Shown piece after piece: positions 36,105-46,735 of a stretch of DNA of 64,000 nucleotides; position 1 is the stretch's first letter; each line of letters begins with the position of its first letter. The notes beneath the pieces are model-generated. The model was given only the letters and a program-made list of their open reading frames with translations. It had not been told where the DNA came from and did no database searches. Made by a program: the position numbers and the translations under genes. The DNA is from Methylobacterium sp. 17Sr1-1 (lineage in GTDB: Bacteria > Pseudomonadota > Alphaproteobacteria > Rhizobiales > Beijerinckiaceae). The stretch lies in the NCBI RefSeq assembly GCF_003173775.1, contig NZ_CP029552.1, positions 885,001-949,000 of the forward strand, written 5' to 3'.

Positions 36105-36980
36105 TCAGGCTGGCTCGTCCCCGGGCCGGTGCGCCGCGACGGACCGCGGGCGGGCCACGTCGAGGGCGTAGAGCGCGAGCCCGGCCCAGATCAGCCCGAA
36201 GACCAGGGCCCGGGACGGCGGCAGCGATTCGCCGTAGACGAGCACGCTGAGCAGCAGCAGGCCCGTCGGCGAGAGGTATTGCAGCAGCCCGAGCGTCGAC
36301 AGCTTAAGGCGCGAGGCCGCGGCGGCGAACCACATCAGCGGCAGGGCGGTGGTGACGCCGGTGAGCATCAGGAGCAACACCTGCCCGGTGTCCTGGCCCG
36401 GCGGCGTCGGCGCGAGGCTGAGATAGGCGAGCGCGATCGGCAGGAGCGCGAAGGTCTCGGCACCAAGCCCCAGGATCGGGTCGATCGGCACCAGCTTGCG
36501 GATCAGGCCGTAGACCGCGAACGTGACGGCAAGCGCCAGCGCGATCCACGGCAGCGTCCCGGCCGCGACCACCGCCGCGACGACGCCGATGCCGGCCAAA
36601 GCCACCGCGGCGAGCTGGAGCGGGCGCAGGGACTCGCGCAGCACCAGCGCACCGAGGGCCACGTTGACCAGCGGGTTGATGAAGTAGCCGAGGCTCGCAT
36701 CCAGCATCCGCCCGTTCTGCACCGCCCACAGGTAGAGCGACCAGTTGCTCGCGATGAGGAGGGCGGAGAGCACGAGGAAGCCGTGGCGGCGCTGGAGCGT
36801 GAAGCCGGGCCCCCGGCGCATCAGGCGCAGACCGGCCAGCAGCAGCGCGATGAACAGGCTCGACCAGACGATGCGGTGGGCGAGGATGCCCCAGGCCGGC
36901 ACCCCGTCGAGCAGGCGGAAATGAACCGGGACGACGAGGCCCCAGCTCAGGAAGGCGCCGAGCGCGTAGATCAGACCCAC
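36105..36980 (-). CDS. rarD: RarD-like EamA family transporter
   Basis: A 291-residue protein of ten hydrophobic spans with two EamA repeats. It opens GLIYALGAFLSWGLVVPVHF and contains SNWSLYLWAVQNGRMLDASL with GYFINPLVNV, a RarD-type signature. Function in the family is uncertain; some members affect chloramphenicol sensitivity. Start is a GTG at 36980 preceded by GGAAA. Confidence 0.85.
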   Translation of the reverse strand: MGLIYALGAFLSWGLVVPVHFRLLDGVPAWGILAHRIVWSSLFIALLLAGLRLMRRGPGFTLQRRHGFLVLSALLIASNWSLYLWAVQNGRMLDASLGYFINPLVNVALGALVLRESLRPLQLAAVALAGIGVVAAVVAAGTLPWIALALAVTFAVYGLIRKLVPIDPILGLGAETFALLPIALAYLSLAPTPPGQDTGQVLLLMLTGVTTALPLMWFAAAASRLKLSTLGLLQYLSPTGLLLLSVLVYGESLPPSRALVFGLIWAGLALYALDVARPRSVAAHRPGDEPA

Positions 36981-37120
36981 GGATGTTTCCCCCGGGCGTC
37001 TGCCGCGCCCCCGAGGGCTTGTGCCGCAGGCGGCCCGCCCCGGCTACGGTCCGGGGCGGGGAGCGGTCACCCGCTCCACGCGGGTCTTCCGGCGGGTCTT
37101 CCGGCGGGGCTGCCGGAGGG

Positions 37121-38029
37121 TCAGGCGGCGAGGAAGCGCTCGAGGATCGGCAGCGTCGCCCCCGGATTCTCTTCGGCCAGGAAGTGGCCCGAGGGGACGA
37201 TCTCGAAGGTGGTGCTCTCTGGCGCGAAGGTGCCGGTCCAGGCCTGCCGCACCGGATCGAGCCCATCGCGGCCGACGAAGCGGTCGGCGACCAGCACCAG
37301 GACCGGGCCGGCGAGGCGGCGCCCCTCGGCGAGGTCGGCCTCGTCGGCCGCCCGGTCGGGCCCGGCCCCAGCGCGGTAATCCTCGCAACTCGCGTGGATG
37401 CGCTCGGGCACGTTCCAGCTCTGGCGGTAGAGGTCGAGGGCGCCGGGGGAGAACGCGTCGAGGGTGCCGTCGCCGGTCCAGAGCCGCAGCAGGTCCTCGT
37501 AGTACGGGATCGGGGCCCGGCCGATCTCCTGCTCGGGCGTCGGCGCCGGTTGCGCCAGGAAGCGCCAATGCGGGTAGGCGTCCGGCTCCCGGTCCATCTT
37601 CTGCCACTGCGAGACCGTGGGCAGGATGTCGAGGAGGGCGAGACGGTCGATCCGGCCCGGCTCGTCGAGGGCGAGGCGGTAGCCGACCCGGGCGCCCCGA
37701 TCGTGGCCGATCAGCCCGAAGCGGACATGGCCCATCCGCTCCATCACGGCGACCACCTCGCGGCCCATCCGGCGCTTGGAATACGCCTCGTGGCCCGCAT
37801 CGCCCTTCGGCGCCGCCGACCAGCCGTAGCCCTTGAGATCGAGGCAGATCACCCGGTGGGTGCGGGCGAGCGCGGGGGCGATCCGGTGCCAGCAGGCATG
37901 GGTCTGGGGAAAGCCGTGCAGCAGCACCAGCGGCGGCGCATCCTCCCGCCCGCCGGCCCGGGCGAAGAAGCGCCCGTCGGGCAGGTCGATCCAGTGCGAG
38001 GTGAAGCCGGGAAACAGGTCGGCGGGCAT
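37121..38029 (-). CDS. alpha/beta hydrolase, haloacetate dehalogenase-like
   Basis: A 302-residue alpha/beta hydrolase. Oxyanion motif HGFPQTHACW near residue 38, nucleophile elbow GHDRGARVGYRLAL near residue 108 (Asp nucleophile as in haloalkanoate and epoxide hydrolases rather than Ser), and a C-terminal base histidine in PSGHFLAEENP near residue 282. The Asp nucleophile and HDRGAR match fluoroacetate dehalogenase-like enzymes; the true substrate is unknown. GGGGAG precedes the ATG. Confidence 0.82.
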   Translation of the reverse strand: MPADLFPGFTSHWIDLPDGRFFARAGGREDAPPLVLLHGFPQTHACWHRIAPALARTHRVICLDLKGYGWSAAPKGDAGHEAYSKRRMGREVVAVMERMGHVRFGLIGHDRGARVGYRLALDEPGRIDRLALLDILPTVSQWQKMDREPDAYPHWRFLAQPAPTPEQEIGRAPIPYYEDLLRLWTGDGTLDAFSPGALDLYRQSWNVPERIHASCEDYRAGAGPDRAADEADLAEGRRLAGPVLVLVADRFVGRDGLDPVRQAWTGTFAPESTTFEIVPSGHFLAEENPGATLPILERFLAA

Positions 38030-38100
38030 CTGCGCTCCCCAAGGTCCTTGACCCGCGCCGGGGCGCGAGCTGACCTGGGTTAACGCGAGAACCCGCCTCA

Positions 38101-39021
38101 GAGCCTGTTTGAGGGCCTACATTTATGCTGGATTGTGGAGTGCGGAGAGGGCCATCAGGCAGGCGACGAAGGTGATGCGGCCGGTCGCGACGTCGAGGCG
38201 ACCGGCCCGTTCGCGCAGCAACCCGCCCCAGTGGCTGAGCCAGCCCAAGGTCCGCTCGACCACCCAGCGCCGCTTGAGCACGACGAAGCCCGTCTGACCC
38301 GGTTCCTTCTGCACCACCTCGCAGCGCATGCCGTGCAGGGTGCACCACTCCTCGCAGCGATGGGCCCGGAACACGCCGTCGAGGATCGCCAGGCGCAGGC
38401 TCGGCCACTGCTCCTTGCCGGCATCCAACGCCGGCAGCGTGTCGCAATCCTGCACGTCGGCGGGCACGACGGTCACGGCCAGGATGAAGCCTTGGGCGTC
38501 CACCATCAGCACGCGCTTGCGGCCGACCAGCTTCTTGGCCCCATCGTAGCCACGCGGCCCGCGCACCCCGATACACTTGACGCTCTGGGTATCGATGATC
38601 GCCAGCCGGGGCTGCGGGCGACGACCGCCGCGACGCCGCTGGCGCCGGGCCAGGGCCCGCATCAGGATATCGAGCACGCCCTTCTCGACCCAGCGCCGGA
38701 ACCAGCCATAGACCGTACGCCAAGGAGGAAACCCCGCCGGCAGGGCGCGCCAGGCGCTGCCGACCCGCAGATGCCAGGCGATCGCCGCCACGACTTGGCG
38801 GGCCGGCGTCGCGCTCGGGCTGCCAGGTGGGTCGAGGCGCTGTACCAGGCGGGCCATCTCGTCCAGGCCTGCCTGGACAACTATGTTCTTGAGGCGCGTC
38901 TCGTGACGCGTCCGATGTCGGTCCGTCCACATCTGCTCTTGCCTCCGCCCGGCCAGGCGGAGCCCAGGTTGTTCCCAGCAAGACAGATGGGGACGGCCGG
39001 CAGAGGGCCTCAAACAGGCTC
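38101..39021. mobile_element. complete IS5-family insertion sequence (IS1031-like group)
   Basis: Terminal inverted repeats GAGCCTGTTTGAGG (38101-38114) and CCTCAAACAGGCTC (39008-39021). Directly outside each is TCA (38098-38100 and 39022-39024), a 3-base TNA-type target duplication typical of the IS1031 subgroup. Total length 921 bases, with one transposase gene. It lies between the hydrolase gene and purD, and the right-hand TCA is the purD stop codon read on the minus strand. All parts look intact, so it may be mobile. Confidence 0.92.
38123..38932 (-). CDS. IS5-family DDE transposase
   Basis: A 269-residue transposase. An N-terminal helix-turn-helix-like domain (WHLRVGSAWRALPAGFPPWRTVYGW, quoted in part) precedes the DDE core: D in AIIDTQSVK, D in AILDGVFRAH, and E in WVVERTLGWLSHW. 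A single frame with no -1 shift; the C-terminal end RLDVATGRITFVACL is usual. The ATG at 38932 (MWTDRHRTRH) fits, although the frame stays open to 39421 into purD. Confidence 0.92.
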   Translation of the reverse strand: MWTDRHRTRHETRLKNIVVQAGLDEMARLVQRLDPPGSPSATPARQVVAAIAWHLRVGSAWRALPAGFPPWRTVYGWFRRWVEKGVLDILMRALARRQRRRGGRRPQPRLAIIDTQSVKCIGVRGPRGYDGAKKLVGRKRVLMVDAQGFILAVTVVPADVQDCDTLPALDAGKEQWPSLRLAILDGVFRAHRCEEWCTLHGMRCEVVQKEPGQTGFVVLKRRWVVERTLGWLSHWGGLLRERAGRLDVATGRITFVACLMALSALHNPA

Positions 39022-40311
39022 TCAGGTCTCGCGGGCCACGGCGCGCCAGCCGATGTCGCGGCGGCAGAAGCCCTCCGGCCAGTCGATCCGGTCGAGGGCG
39101 GCGTAGGCGCGCCCTTGCGCCTCCCGCACGTCGCGGCCGAGGGCGGTCACGGCGAGCACCCGGCCGCCATCGGCCACCAGCCGCTCGCCGTCGCGCCTGG
39201 TTCCGGCCTGGAACACCAGGGCGCCGGCTCCTTCCGCCTCCGACAGGCCGCGGATCTCCGAGCCCTTGGCGACGGGGCCGGGATAGCCGGGGGCGGCCAT
39301 GATGACGGTCAGCGCCACCTCGTCGCGCCAGTCCGGCGCGACGCCCGAGAGGTCGCCCTCGGCGGCGGCGAGCAGCAGCGGCACTAGGTCCGAGGCGAGG
39401 CGCGGCATCAGCACCTCGCATTCGGGATCGCCGAAGCGGGTGTTGTACTCGATCAGCATCGGCCCGTCGGCCGTCAGCATCAGCCCGGCATAGAGGATGC
39501 CGGAGAAGGGGGTGCCGCGCGCGCGCATCCCGTCGAGGGTCGGGCGGATGATCCGCTCCATCACCTCGGCCTCGAGCTCGGGCGTGAGCACCGGGGCGGG
39601 GGAATAGGCGCCCATCCCGCCGGTATTCGGCCCCTTGTCGCCGTCATGGACGCGCTTGTGGTCCTGGGCGGTGCCGAGGAGCACGGCGCGGGTGCCGTCG
39701 CACAGGGCGAACAGGCTCGCCTCCTCGCCGACCATGCACTCCTCGATCACCACCTCGGCTCCGGCGGCGCCGAGCCCGCCGCCGAGCATGCTCTCCACCG
39801 CCGCCTCGGCTTGGCGCAAGGTCTCGGCCACCACCACGCCCTTGCCGGCGGCGAGCCCGTCGGCCTTGACGACGACCGGGATGCGGCCGGCGCGCAAATA
39901 GGCCAGCGCCGGCTCCACGTCGCGGAAGCGCGCGAAGGCGGCAGTCGGGATCGCGAAATCCCGGCACAATTCCTTGGTGAAGGCCTTCGAGCCCTCGAGC
40001 TGGGCCGCCGCGGCTTTGGGCCCGAAGGCGCGGATGCCGGCCTCGGCCAGCGCATCGACCAGCCCCGCCACCAGCGGCGCCTCGGGGCCGACCACCACGA
40101 AGTCCACGCCCTCGCGCCGGCAGGCGGCGATCACCGCCGCGTGGTCGGCGACGTCGAGGGGCAGGTTGGTGCCGTGGGCGGCGGTGCCGGGATTGCCGGG
40201 GGCGATCAAGAGGCGCCGGCAGAGCGGGCTCTGCGCCAGCTTCCAGGCGAGCGCGTGCTCGCGCCCGCCGGAGCCGATCAGCAGGAGGGTGAGGGGGTGC
40301 TGGTCGCGCAT
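39022..40311 (-). CDS. purD: phosphoribosylamine--glycine ligase (GAR synthetase)
   Basis: A 429-residue ATP-grasp enzyme for step two of purine synthesis: phosphoribosylamine plus glycine plus ATP gives GAR. Starts [23 protein letters not shown], with [15 protein letters not shown] (ATP-grasp loop) near residue 145 and [16 protein letters not shown] near residue 288. Full family length. The stop TGA coincides with the IS target site; the 3-base duplication regenerates it, so the protein is unchanged. The gene is divergent from xseA. Loss of the native downstream sequence might alter transcript end. Confidence 0.97.
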   Translation of the reverse strand: MRDQHPLTLLLIGSGGREHALAWKLAQSPLCRRLLIAPGNPGTAAHGTNLPLDVADHAAVIAACRREGVDFVVVGPEAPLVAGLVDALAEAGIRAFGPKAAAAQLEGSKAFTKELCRDFAIPTAAFARFRDVEPALAYLRAGRIPVVVKADGLAAGKGVVVAETLRQAEAAVESMLGGGLGAAGAEVVIEECMVGEEASLFALCDGTRAVLLGTAQDHKRVHDGDKGPNTGGMGAYSPAPVLTPELEAEVMERIIRPTLDGMRARGTPFSGILYAGLMLTADGPMLIEYNTRFGDPECEVLMPRLASDLVPLLLAAAEGDLSGVAPDWRDEVALTVIMAAPGYPGPVAKGSEIRGLSEAEGAGALVFQAGTRRDGERLVADGGRVLAVTALGRDVREAQGRAYAALDRIDWPEGFCRRDIGWRAVARET

Positions 40312-40477
40312 CGCCGGTTCCGACAAGGATCTCAAGGGTCTCGCGCGACGGTTTAGGGAAGGCGCGCCCGGGCGGCAACCGGACTGATGCGCGGGGGCCA
40401 CTCACCCGCTCAAGTCGCCGGATCATGCGGCGGGACGGCCTTCCGCGGCCCGGCCCGAGCCGGTAGCCTCACACCCG

Positions 40478-42040
40478 ATGTCGGCTTCCGCTCACTCCGC
40501 TTCCCTTGCCGCCCCGATCCCCAACGTGCCCGAATGGTCGGTCACCGAACTGGCGACCGCCCTCAAGCGCACCCTGGAGGATGCGTTCGGCCACGTGCGC
40601 CTGAAGGGCGAGATCTCGGGCTATCGCGGCCCGCACGGCTCGGGCCACGCCTATTTCAGCCTCAAGGACGGCGGCGCCAAGATCGACGCCGTGATCTGGA
40701 AGGGCACGATGCTGCGGCTGCGCCACAAGCCCAAGGAGGGGCTGGAGGTCGTGGTCACCGGGCGGATCACGACCTACCCGGGCAAGTCCGCCTACCAGAT
40801 CGTGGTCGATTCGCTGGAGCCCGCCGGGGCCGGCGCCTGGATGGCGCTCCTGGAGGAGCGCCGCCGCCTGCTCGCGGCGGAAGGGCTGTTCGACGTGAGC
40901 CGCAAGCGGCCGGTGCCCTACCTGCCGACGGTGATCGGCGTCGTCACCTCGCCGACCGGCGCGGTGATCCGCGACATCCTGCATCGGCTCGCCGACCGCT
41001 TCCCCCGCCCCGTCCTGGTCTGGCCGGTGCGGGTGCAGGGGGAGGGGGCGGCGGAAGAAATCGCGGCGGCGATCCACGGCTTCAACGCGCTCGAGCCCGG
41101 CGGCGCGATCCCGCGGCCGGACGTGCTGATCGTCGCCCGCGGCGGCGGCTCGATCGAGGACCTGTGGTGCTTCAACGAGGAGATCGTGGTGCGGGCCGCC
41201 GCCGCCAGCACGATCCCGCTGATCTCCGCCGTCGGCCACGAGACCGACGTCACGCTGATCGACCACGCCTCCGACCGCCGCGCCCCGACCCCGACCGGCG
41301 CCGCCGAGATGGCGGTGCCGGTGCTGCACGAGCTGCTGGTCGACCTCGATTCCTTGAGCCGGCGCCATGCCGGCGCGCTCCTGCGCCTCGTCGACCAGCG
41401 CCGGGGCGAGTTGCGTGGCCTGACCCGGGCGCTGCCGGGCCCGGAGGCGCTGCTGGCCCAGAAGCGCCAGCGCCTGGATCTGGCGGAAGCCCGCCTCGCC
41501 CCGGCGCTCGCCGCCAATGCCCGGGACGCGCAGAGCCGCCTCAACCGGGCGCTCCAGGGGCTCGCCCGCAACCCGCCGTCCTTGCGCCTGGCGCGAGCCC
41601 GCGAGCGCCTGGCGGCGATCGACCACCGCCCGCGCCACGCCCTGGAGCGGGTGCTGGCGGTGCAGGGCGAGCGCCTGAACGGCCTGTCGCGCCGGCTGGA
41701 GCAGGCGCCGGGTCACGGGCTGGAGCGCCTGTCGGGGCGACTGTCGCGGGCGACCGCCCTGTTCTCGAGCCTCAACTACCGGGCGGTGCTGGCCCGCGGC
41801 TACGCGCTGGTGCTCGACGAGGCCGGCACGCCGGTCGGGTCGGCGGACGCCGCCCGTGCGGCCGGACGCGTGACGGTCGAGTTCGCCGACGGGCGGGTGG
41901 CGGCGACGGTGGAGGGCGCAAGCCCCGAGACCCCGCCGAAGCCGGCTCCGCGCCGCGCGGCGAAGCGCCGGGAGACCGGGGCGGAAACGAAGAAGGCGCC
42001 CGTGGCGGGCGCCTTGCAGGGGTCCTTGTTCGAGAGCTGA
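40478..42040 (+). CDS. xseA: exodeoxyribonuclease VII large subunit
   Basis: A 520-residue subunit of the single-strand nuclease ExoVII. N-terminal OB fold begins [22 protein letters not shown]; the catalytic domain has [19 protein letters not shown] near residue 148 and [17 protein letters not shown] near residue 219, plus [28 protein letters not shown] (quoted pieces: [18 protein letters not shown]). A long coiled-coil follows (about 300-450) and a basic Ala/Lys-rich tail. xseB is not in the window. Confidence 0.96.
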   Translation: MSASAHSASLAAPIPNVPEWSVTELATALKRTLEDAFGHVRLKGEISGYRGPHGSGHAYFSLKDGGAKIDAVIWKGTMLRLRHKPKEGLEVVVTGRITTYPGKSAYQIVVDSLEPAGAGAWMALLEERRRLLAAEGLFDVSRKRPVPYLPTVIGVVTSPTGAVIRDILHRLADRFPRPVLVWPVRVQGEGAAEEIAAAIHGFNALEPGGAIPRPDVLIVARGGGSIEDLWCFNEEIVVRAAAASTIPLISAVGHETDVTLIDHASDRRAPTPTGAAEMAVPVLHELLVDLDSLSRRHAGALLRLVDQRRGELRGLTRALPGPEALLAQKRQRLDLAEARLAPALAANARDAQSRLNRALQGLARNPPSLRLARARERLAAIDHRPRHALERVLAVQGERLNGLSRRLEQAPGHGLERLSGRLSRATALFSSLNYRAVLARGYALVLDEAGTPVGSADAARAAGRVTVEFADGRVAATVEGASPETPPKPAPRRAAKRRETGAETKKAPVAGALQGSLFES

Positions 42041-42053
42041 GGCTCGCCGCCCG

Positions 42054-42226
42054 AACCCTCCCCCCTCTGCGGGGGAGGGTGCCCCGCGGAGCGGGGCGGG
42101 AGAGGGGGCGACGCTTCCGGAGACGTCGCGCGCTCCATGAAGGGCGCCCCAACCTGAATCGTTGCGCTGCCCCTCTCCCGACCCCTGCTGACGCAGGGGC
42201 CACCCTCCCCCGCAGAGGGGAGGGTT
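42054..42226. repeat. palindromic repeat, copy 2 of the 26920 family
   Basis: Ends AACCCTCCCCC...CTCTGCGG and its complement (last six bases at 42221-42226), internal ATGAAGGGC as in the 26920 copy, and G/C-rich nested inverted blocks. It fills the 236-base gap between xseA and the convergent trcR. Confidence 0.8.
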
Positions 42227-42276
42227 ACGCGTCGGCCATCGAAGCGTCTTCTTGCTGAGAACGAGTTCAGAAGAGC

Positions 42277-42996
42277 TCAATACTCGTCGTCGTCGTCATC
42301 CTGCTCGCCCTTCCGCATCGGCTTGAGGCGGGCGAAGACCGAATCCGCGTCGATGCGCTCGTCGCCGCGGCCGGGGCGGCGATCCTCGTCGCGGTCCTCG
42401 GGCTCGGGCAGGACCGAGAGCTCGGGCGGCATCAGGGTCGCGCCGCCCTCGGCGGATTCCACGAGCGGACGGTCCTTGGCGGCGCGCTGGACCTCGAAGT
42501 CGAGGTCGATCTGCGAGCACAGGCCGAGGGTCACCGGGTCCATCGGCTGCAGCGAGCCGGAATTCCAGTGGGTGCGCTCGCGAATTTGCTGGATCGTCGA
42601 CTTGGTGGTGCCGACGAGGCGCATCACCTGCGCGTCCTTCAGCTCCGGGTGATTGCGCAGCAGCCACAGGATGGCGTTCGGCCGGTCCTGGCGGCGCGAC
42701 AGCGGGGTGTAGCGCGGGCCCTTGGTGCGCTTCACCTCGGGCAGCTTCACCTTCGACACTGCCACCTTCATGCGGTGGCTCGGGTTCTTCTGCGCCCGCT
42801 CGATCTCCTCGCGGGTGAGCTGGCCGGTCGAGACCGGGTCGAGGCCCTTGATGCCGGCCGCCACCTCGCCGTCGGCGATGCCCTTCACCTCGAGGGGGTG
42901 GAGCTTGCAGAAATCGGCGATCTGATCGAAGGACAGCGACGTGTTCTCGACGAGCCAGACGGCCGTCGCCTTCGGCATCAACGGTCCCTGGGACAT
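42277..42996 (-). CDS. trcR: DUF1013 family cell cycle transcriptional regulator TrcR
   Basis: A 239-residue protein with the DUF1013 core LMPKATAVWLVENTSLSFDQIADFC (helix-turn-helix-like, quoted in part) and a second block ILWLLRNHPELKDAQVMRLVGTT, then an acidic C-terminus ending DDDDDEY. TrcR is a conserved alphaproteobacterial regulator found with CtrA-cycle genes. A strong GAGGAGG lies before the ATG at 42996. No CtrA site was looked for beyond the short upstream region. Confidence 0.9.
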   Translation of the reverse strand: MSQGPLMPKATAVWLVENTSLSFDQIADFCKLHPLEVKGIADGEVAAGIKGLDPVSTGQLTREEIERAQKNPSHRMKVAVSKVKLPEVKRTKGPRYTPLSRRQDRPNAILWLLRNHPELKDAQVMRLVGTTKSTIQQIRERTHWNSGSLQPMDPVTLGLCSQIDLDFEVQRAAKDRPLVESAEGGATLMPPELSVLPEPEDRDEDRRPGRGDERIDADSVFARLKPMRKGEQDDDDDEY

Positions 42997-43261
42997 ACCA
43001 CACCTCCTCGGGGCGCTCCGACGCGGGAGCGCGACGGCCGCCCGGGAAGCGGCCCAATCCAAACACGGGCCCCTCGACGGCGACAGGGCGCCCGGGGCGG
43101 GGCCGGGAGGCCCCGCCGGCGTCCCGGGATGACCAGGACGGCCTGTCTCACGCTGTGAGGGAATCGCCCGATATATAGGCGCGTCTCAGGCCCGGCGCAA
43201 ACCGCTTTCGCGGGCGAAAAGCTTTCGCGGCGGCGGTGAGGTCCCTTCGCGCGAAAGGAAG

Positions 43262-43286
43262 GCCCGCCGCCGGACGGGCGGCGGGC
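43262..43286 (-). terminator. terminator after prs
   Basis: Arms GCCCGCCGCC (43262-43271) and GGCGGCGGGC (43277-43286), loop of 5, 10 bases past the prs stop; on the transcript it is followed by a CUUCCUUUCG-type U-rich stretch. Confidence 0.65.
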
Positions 43287-43295
43287 GACGGATCG

Positions 43296-44240
<945 letters not shown>

Positions 44241-44498
44241 CGTGCTTCCATCGTGGCCCGCGCCAAGACCCCCGGCGCTGCCGCGCGATGCCCTTGAGTC
44301 AGGCCCGCGCGCGCCGGGGTGAGGGAGGATCGCATCGAGCTTCGCGCGAACACGGACCCCTCGCGCGACGATGCTCTCATGTGACGGGCGAGGCTCTTAC
44401 CAGTGCCGGGATACCGTCACAATGCTTTCATGCGCGCGCGACTGCGCAGCACCCCTGCATTCCTGTGCAGGATTGCTGTGCCGCGCCCGCCGGTCGCC

Positions 44499-44750
44499 TC
44501 AGGGCTGCAGCAGCCGGTGGAGATGCACGATGAAGTAGCGGGTCTGGGCGCTGTCGACGGTCTGCTGCGCCTTCGCCTTCCAGGCCATCGCGGCGCTGGC
44601 ATAGTCGGGGAAGATGCCGACCACGTCGAGCTTCGAGAGGTCGCGGAAGGTCACGCTGTCGAGGTCGGTCAGCTCGCCCCCGAACACCAGGTGGAGGAGC
44701 TGCTTGGGTTCCTGCGAGGTGGACGGCGTGGTGTTGCCCGGGTTGCTCAT
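44499..44750 (-). CDS. DUF4170 domain-containing protein
   Basis: An 83-residue protein. The block QLLHLVFGGELTDLDSVTFRD with KLDVVGIFPDYASAAMAWKAKAQQTVDSA (quoted in pieces) matches DUF4170, small alphaproteobacterial proteins with unknown job. The ATG at 44750 is preceded by GGAGA; the open frame extends further upstream without a start of that quality. The 258 bases between it and prs hold no supported gene. Confidence 0.85.
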   Translation of the reverse strand: MSNPGNTTPSTSQEPKQLLHLVFGGELTDLDSVTFRDLSKLDVVGIFPDYASAAMAWKAKAQQTVDSAQTRYFIVHLHRLLQP

Positions 44751-44898
44751 GCGCGTCGTCTCCGCGTGCCGCGACGAAGGCCGTCCGGCGGGACGGCGCC
44801 TGCCCGTCGGGGCAGGCGCCGGGGGCGTCGCAAACGCCGGCCCGCGCGTCAAGCCGGATCGTGCTGCACTGCACGCGCGGGCCGGTCAGATGGCCGCG

Positions 44899-45981
44899 TC
44901 AGGCGGCGTCGAGGGTCGGGTAGTCGGTGTAGCCCTCGGGTCCCTGGCTGTACCAGGTCTTGTAATTGTCCTTGTTGAGGGGGGCACCCTTGGCGATCCG
45001 CTCCGGCAGGTCGGGATTGGCGAGGTAGGGGCGGCCGAACGCGATCGCGTCGGCGCGGCCCTCGTCGAGGGCGGCTTGCGCCCGCTTGCCGTCGTAGTCG
45101 GAGTTCAGGACCAGGGGCCCGCGGAAGGCGGCCTTGATCGCCGGCGCCACCGGCGGGTGGGCGGGCTTGCCGAAGGTGCCGTCGGGAGCGGGCTCGCGCA
45201 GTTCGAGGAAGGCGACGCCGATCTCCGACAGGGAAGCGGCGGCGGCCGGGAACAGGGTCGCGGGATCGGCGTCGTCGACGCCCTGGATCGGCTCGTTCGG
45301 CGACAGGCGCACGCCGGTGCGGTCGGCGCCGACCGTGTCGGCGACGGTGCGGGCGACCTCGGCGAGCAGGCGGATCCGGTTCTCCACCGAGCCGCCGTAG
45401 CGGTCCTCGCGCAGGTTGGAATTGGAGCGCAGGAACTGGTCGATCAGGTAGCCGTTCGCGGCGTGGATCTGCACCCCGTCGAAGCCGGCCTCGATCGCGT
45501 TGCGGGCGGCCTTGGCGTAATCCTCGAGGATCCGCGGGATCTCGTCCTCGCGCAGGGCCCGCGCCTCGGCATAGGGCTTCTTGCCCTCGTAGGTGTGGGC
45601 GTGGTCGGGCCCGGTGGTGGCCGAGGCCGAGACCGGCGGCTGCCCGCCGAGGAAGTCGGGATGGACCAGCCGGCCCATGTGCCAGAGCTGGGCGACGATG
45701 CGTCCGCCGGACTCGTGCACCGCTGCGACCACCGGCTTCCAGGCCTCGACCTGCTCAGGGCTCCACAGGCCCGGGGCGAACGGCCAGCCGGTCCCCTCCT
45801 GCGAGATGCCGGTGGCCTCGCTGATGATCAGGCCGGCACCCGCGCGCTGGCGGTAATACTCGGCCATGATCGGCGTCGGCACGTGCGAGCGCGAGGCGCG
45901 GCCGCGGGTGAGCGGCGCCATCAGGATGCGGTTCGGCGCCGCGATGGCGCCGAGCTGGATCGGGTCGAACAGGGAGGGCAC
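44899..45981 (-). CDS. old-yellow-enzyme family alkene reductase (NemA-like)
   Basis: A 360-residue FMN-dependent NADPH oxidoreductase. LFDPIQLGAIAAPNRILMAPLTRGRA near the N-terminus (quoted in part), substrate-binding HAANGYLIDQFLRSNSN with DRYGGS near residues 180-200, and FGRPYLANPDLPER near the C-terminus. These enzymes reduce activated alkenes, maleimides and nitro compounds. Start is the GTG at 45981 with GGAG nine bases upstream. A long open frame upstream of it is not part of the gene. Confidence 0.92.
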   Translation of the reverse strand: MPSLFDPIQLGAIAAPNRILMAPLTRGRASRSHVPTPIMAEYYRQRAGAGLIISEATGISQEGTGWPFAPGLWSPEQVEAWKPVVAAVHESGGRIVAQLWHMGRLVHPDFLGGQPPVSASATTGPDHAHTYEGKKPYAEARALREDEIPRILEDYAKAARNAIEAGFDGVQIHAANGYLIDQFLRSNSNLREDRYGGSVENRIRLLAEVARTVADTVGADRTGVRLSPNEPIQGVDDADPATLFPAAAASLSEIGVAFLELREPAPDGTFGKPAHPPVAPAIKAAFRGPLVLNSDYDGKRAQAALDEGRADAIAFGRPYLANPDLPERIAKGAPLNKDNYKTWYSQGPEGYTDYPTLDAA

Positions 45982-46133
45982 TGAGAACAACTCCGGATCG
46001 AGCCCGGCTTCAAGGGCCGGGCGATGCCCGGGAGATGTGGGCGCTGCAGCGCAGCGGACCAGACCCGGGCCCGACGGCCCGGACCGGGATGTGCGCTGCC
46101 TCACCTCGGGGCGGGGATTGAACCCCCCGGACG

Positions 46134-46538
46134 TCACGACTTGTCCATCTGCTCCTTGGCGTCCGACACCGCCTTCATGCAGCCGGTCTCGTCGCCCTTC
46201 TTGTCGAGCTCGCGGGCGCGGTTGAGGCTGGCGCGCGCCTCCATCACGCCGGTGCCGCCGCCGCTCGCCTTGGCGACGTCGGCGGTGGCCTGCGTCTCGG
46301 CGGAGCCGGGGGCGGGGCCCTTGGGCAGCGCGGACGGGCTGGTGCCCTTCTCGGTCGCCGCCTCGGCCTGAGCTTCCCGACGGGACGCCACCTCCTTGCC
46401 GCCGCTCGATGCGGAGATGGTCTCGCGGCCCTTCGCGTCGAGGCGCGGTTCCAGCGACGAGATCTCGGTGCCGCAGGCGCCGGCGAGGGCGGGACCGGCG
46501 AGGCCGGCAAGGAGGCCGGCGGCGAGGATGAGCTTCAT
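46134..46538 (-). CDS. secreted hypothetical protein
   Basis: A 134-residue protein with a signal peptide (MKLILAAGLLAGLAGPALA, cleavage about residue 19) and a hydrophilic, Ala/Lys/Glu-rich body with two cysteines (residues 22 and about 120). GGGAGA lies upstream of the ATG. No family recognised. Possibly an envelope protein. Confidence 0.7.
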   Translation of the reverse strand: MKLILAAGLLAGLAGPALAGACGTEISSLEPRLDAKGRETISASSGGKEVASRREAQAEAATEKGTSPSALPKGPAPGSAETQATADVAKASGGGTGVMEARASLNRARELDKKGDETGCMKAVSDAKEQMDKS

Positions 46539-46659
46539 GGCGTGTCTCTCCCGTTCCGAGCACGCGGCGCGCACTGACTGGCGAACCTTGGCCCGATGAA
46601 CCCTGGTCGCGAACACCGGCACGGGGGCGGGGGTTCCGCATCGCGGGAACCATCTCAGG

Positions 46660-46693
46660 AAAAAAGGGCCGCTCCCCGTGCGGGAGGCGGCCC
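46660..46693 (-). terminator. intrinsic terminator after iorB
   Basis: On the plus strand AAAAAA (46660-46665) precedes GGGCCGC (46666-46672), pairing with GCGGCCC (46687-46693) and inner TCCC/GGGA. On the minus-strand transcript this is a hairpin followed by six U, 43 bases after the stop of the 46736 gene. Confidence 0.8.
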
Positions 46694-46735
46694 CTCGTCT
46701 CGGCCCGCAGGGCACGAGGCCCCGCAGGATCAGGA

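Noticed and set aside
40312..40477. Promoter elements between purD and xseA
   Set aside because: Too G+C-rich for a confident -35/-10 call by eye.
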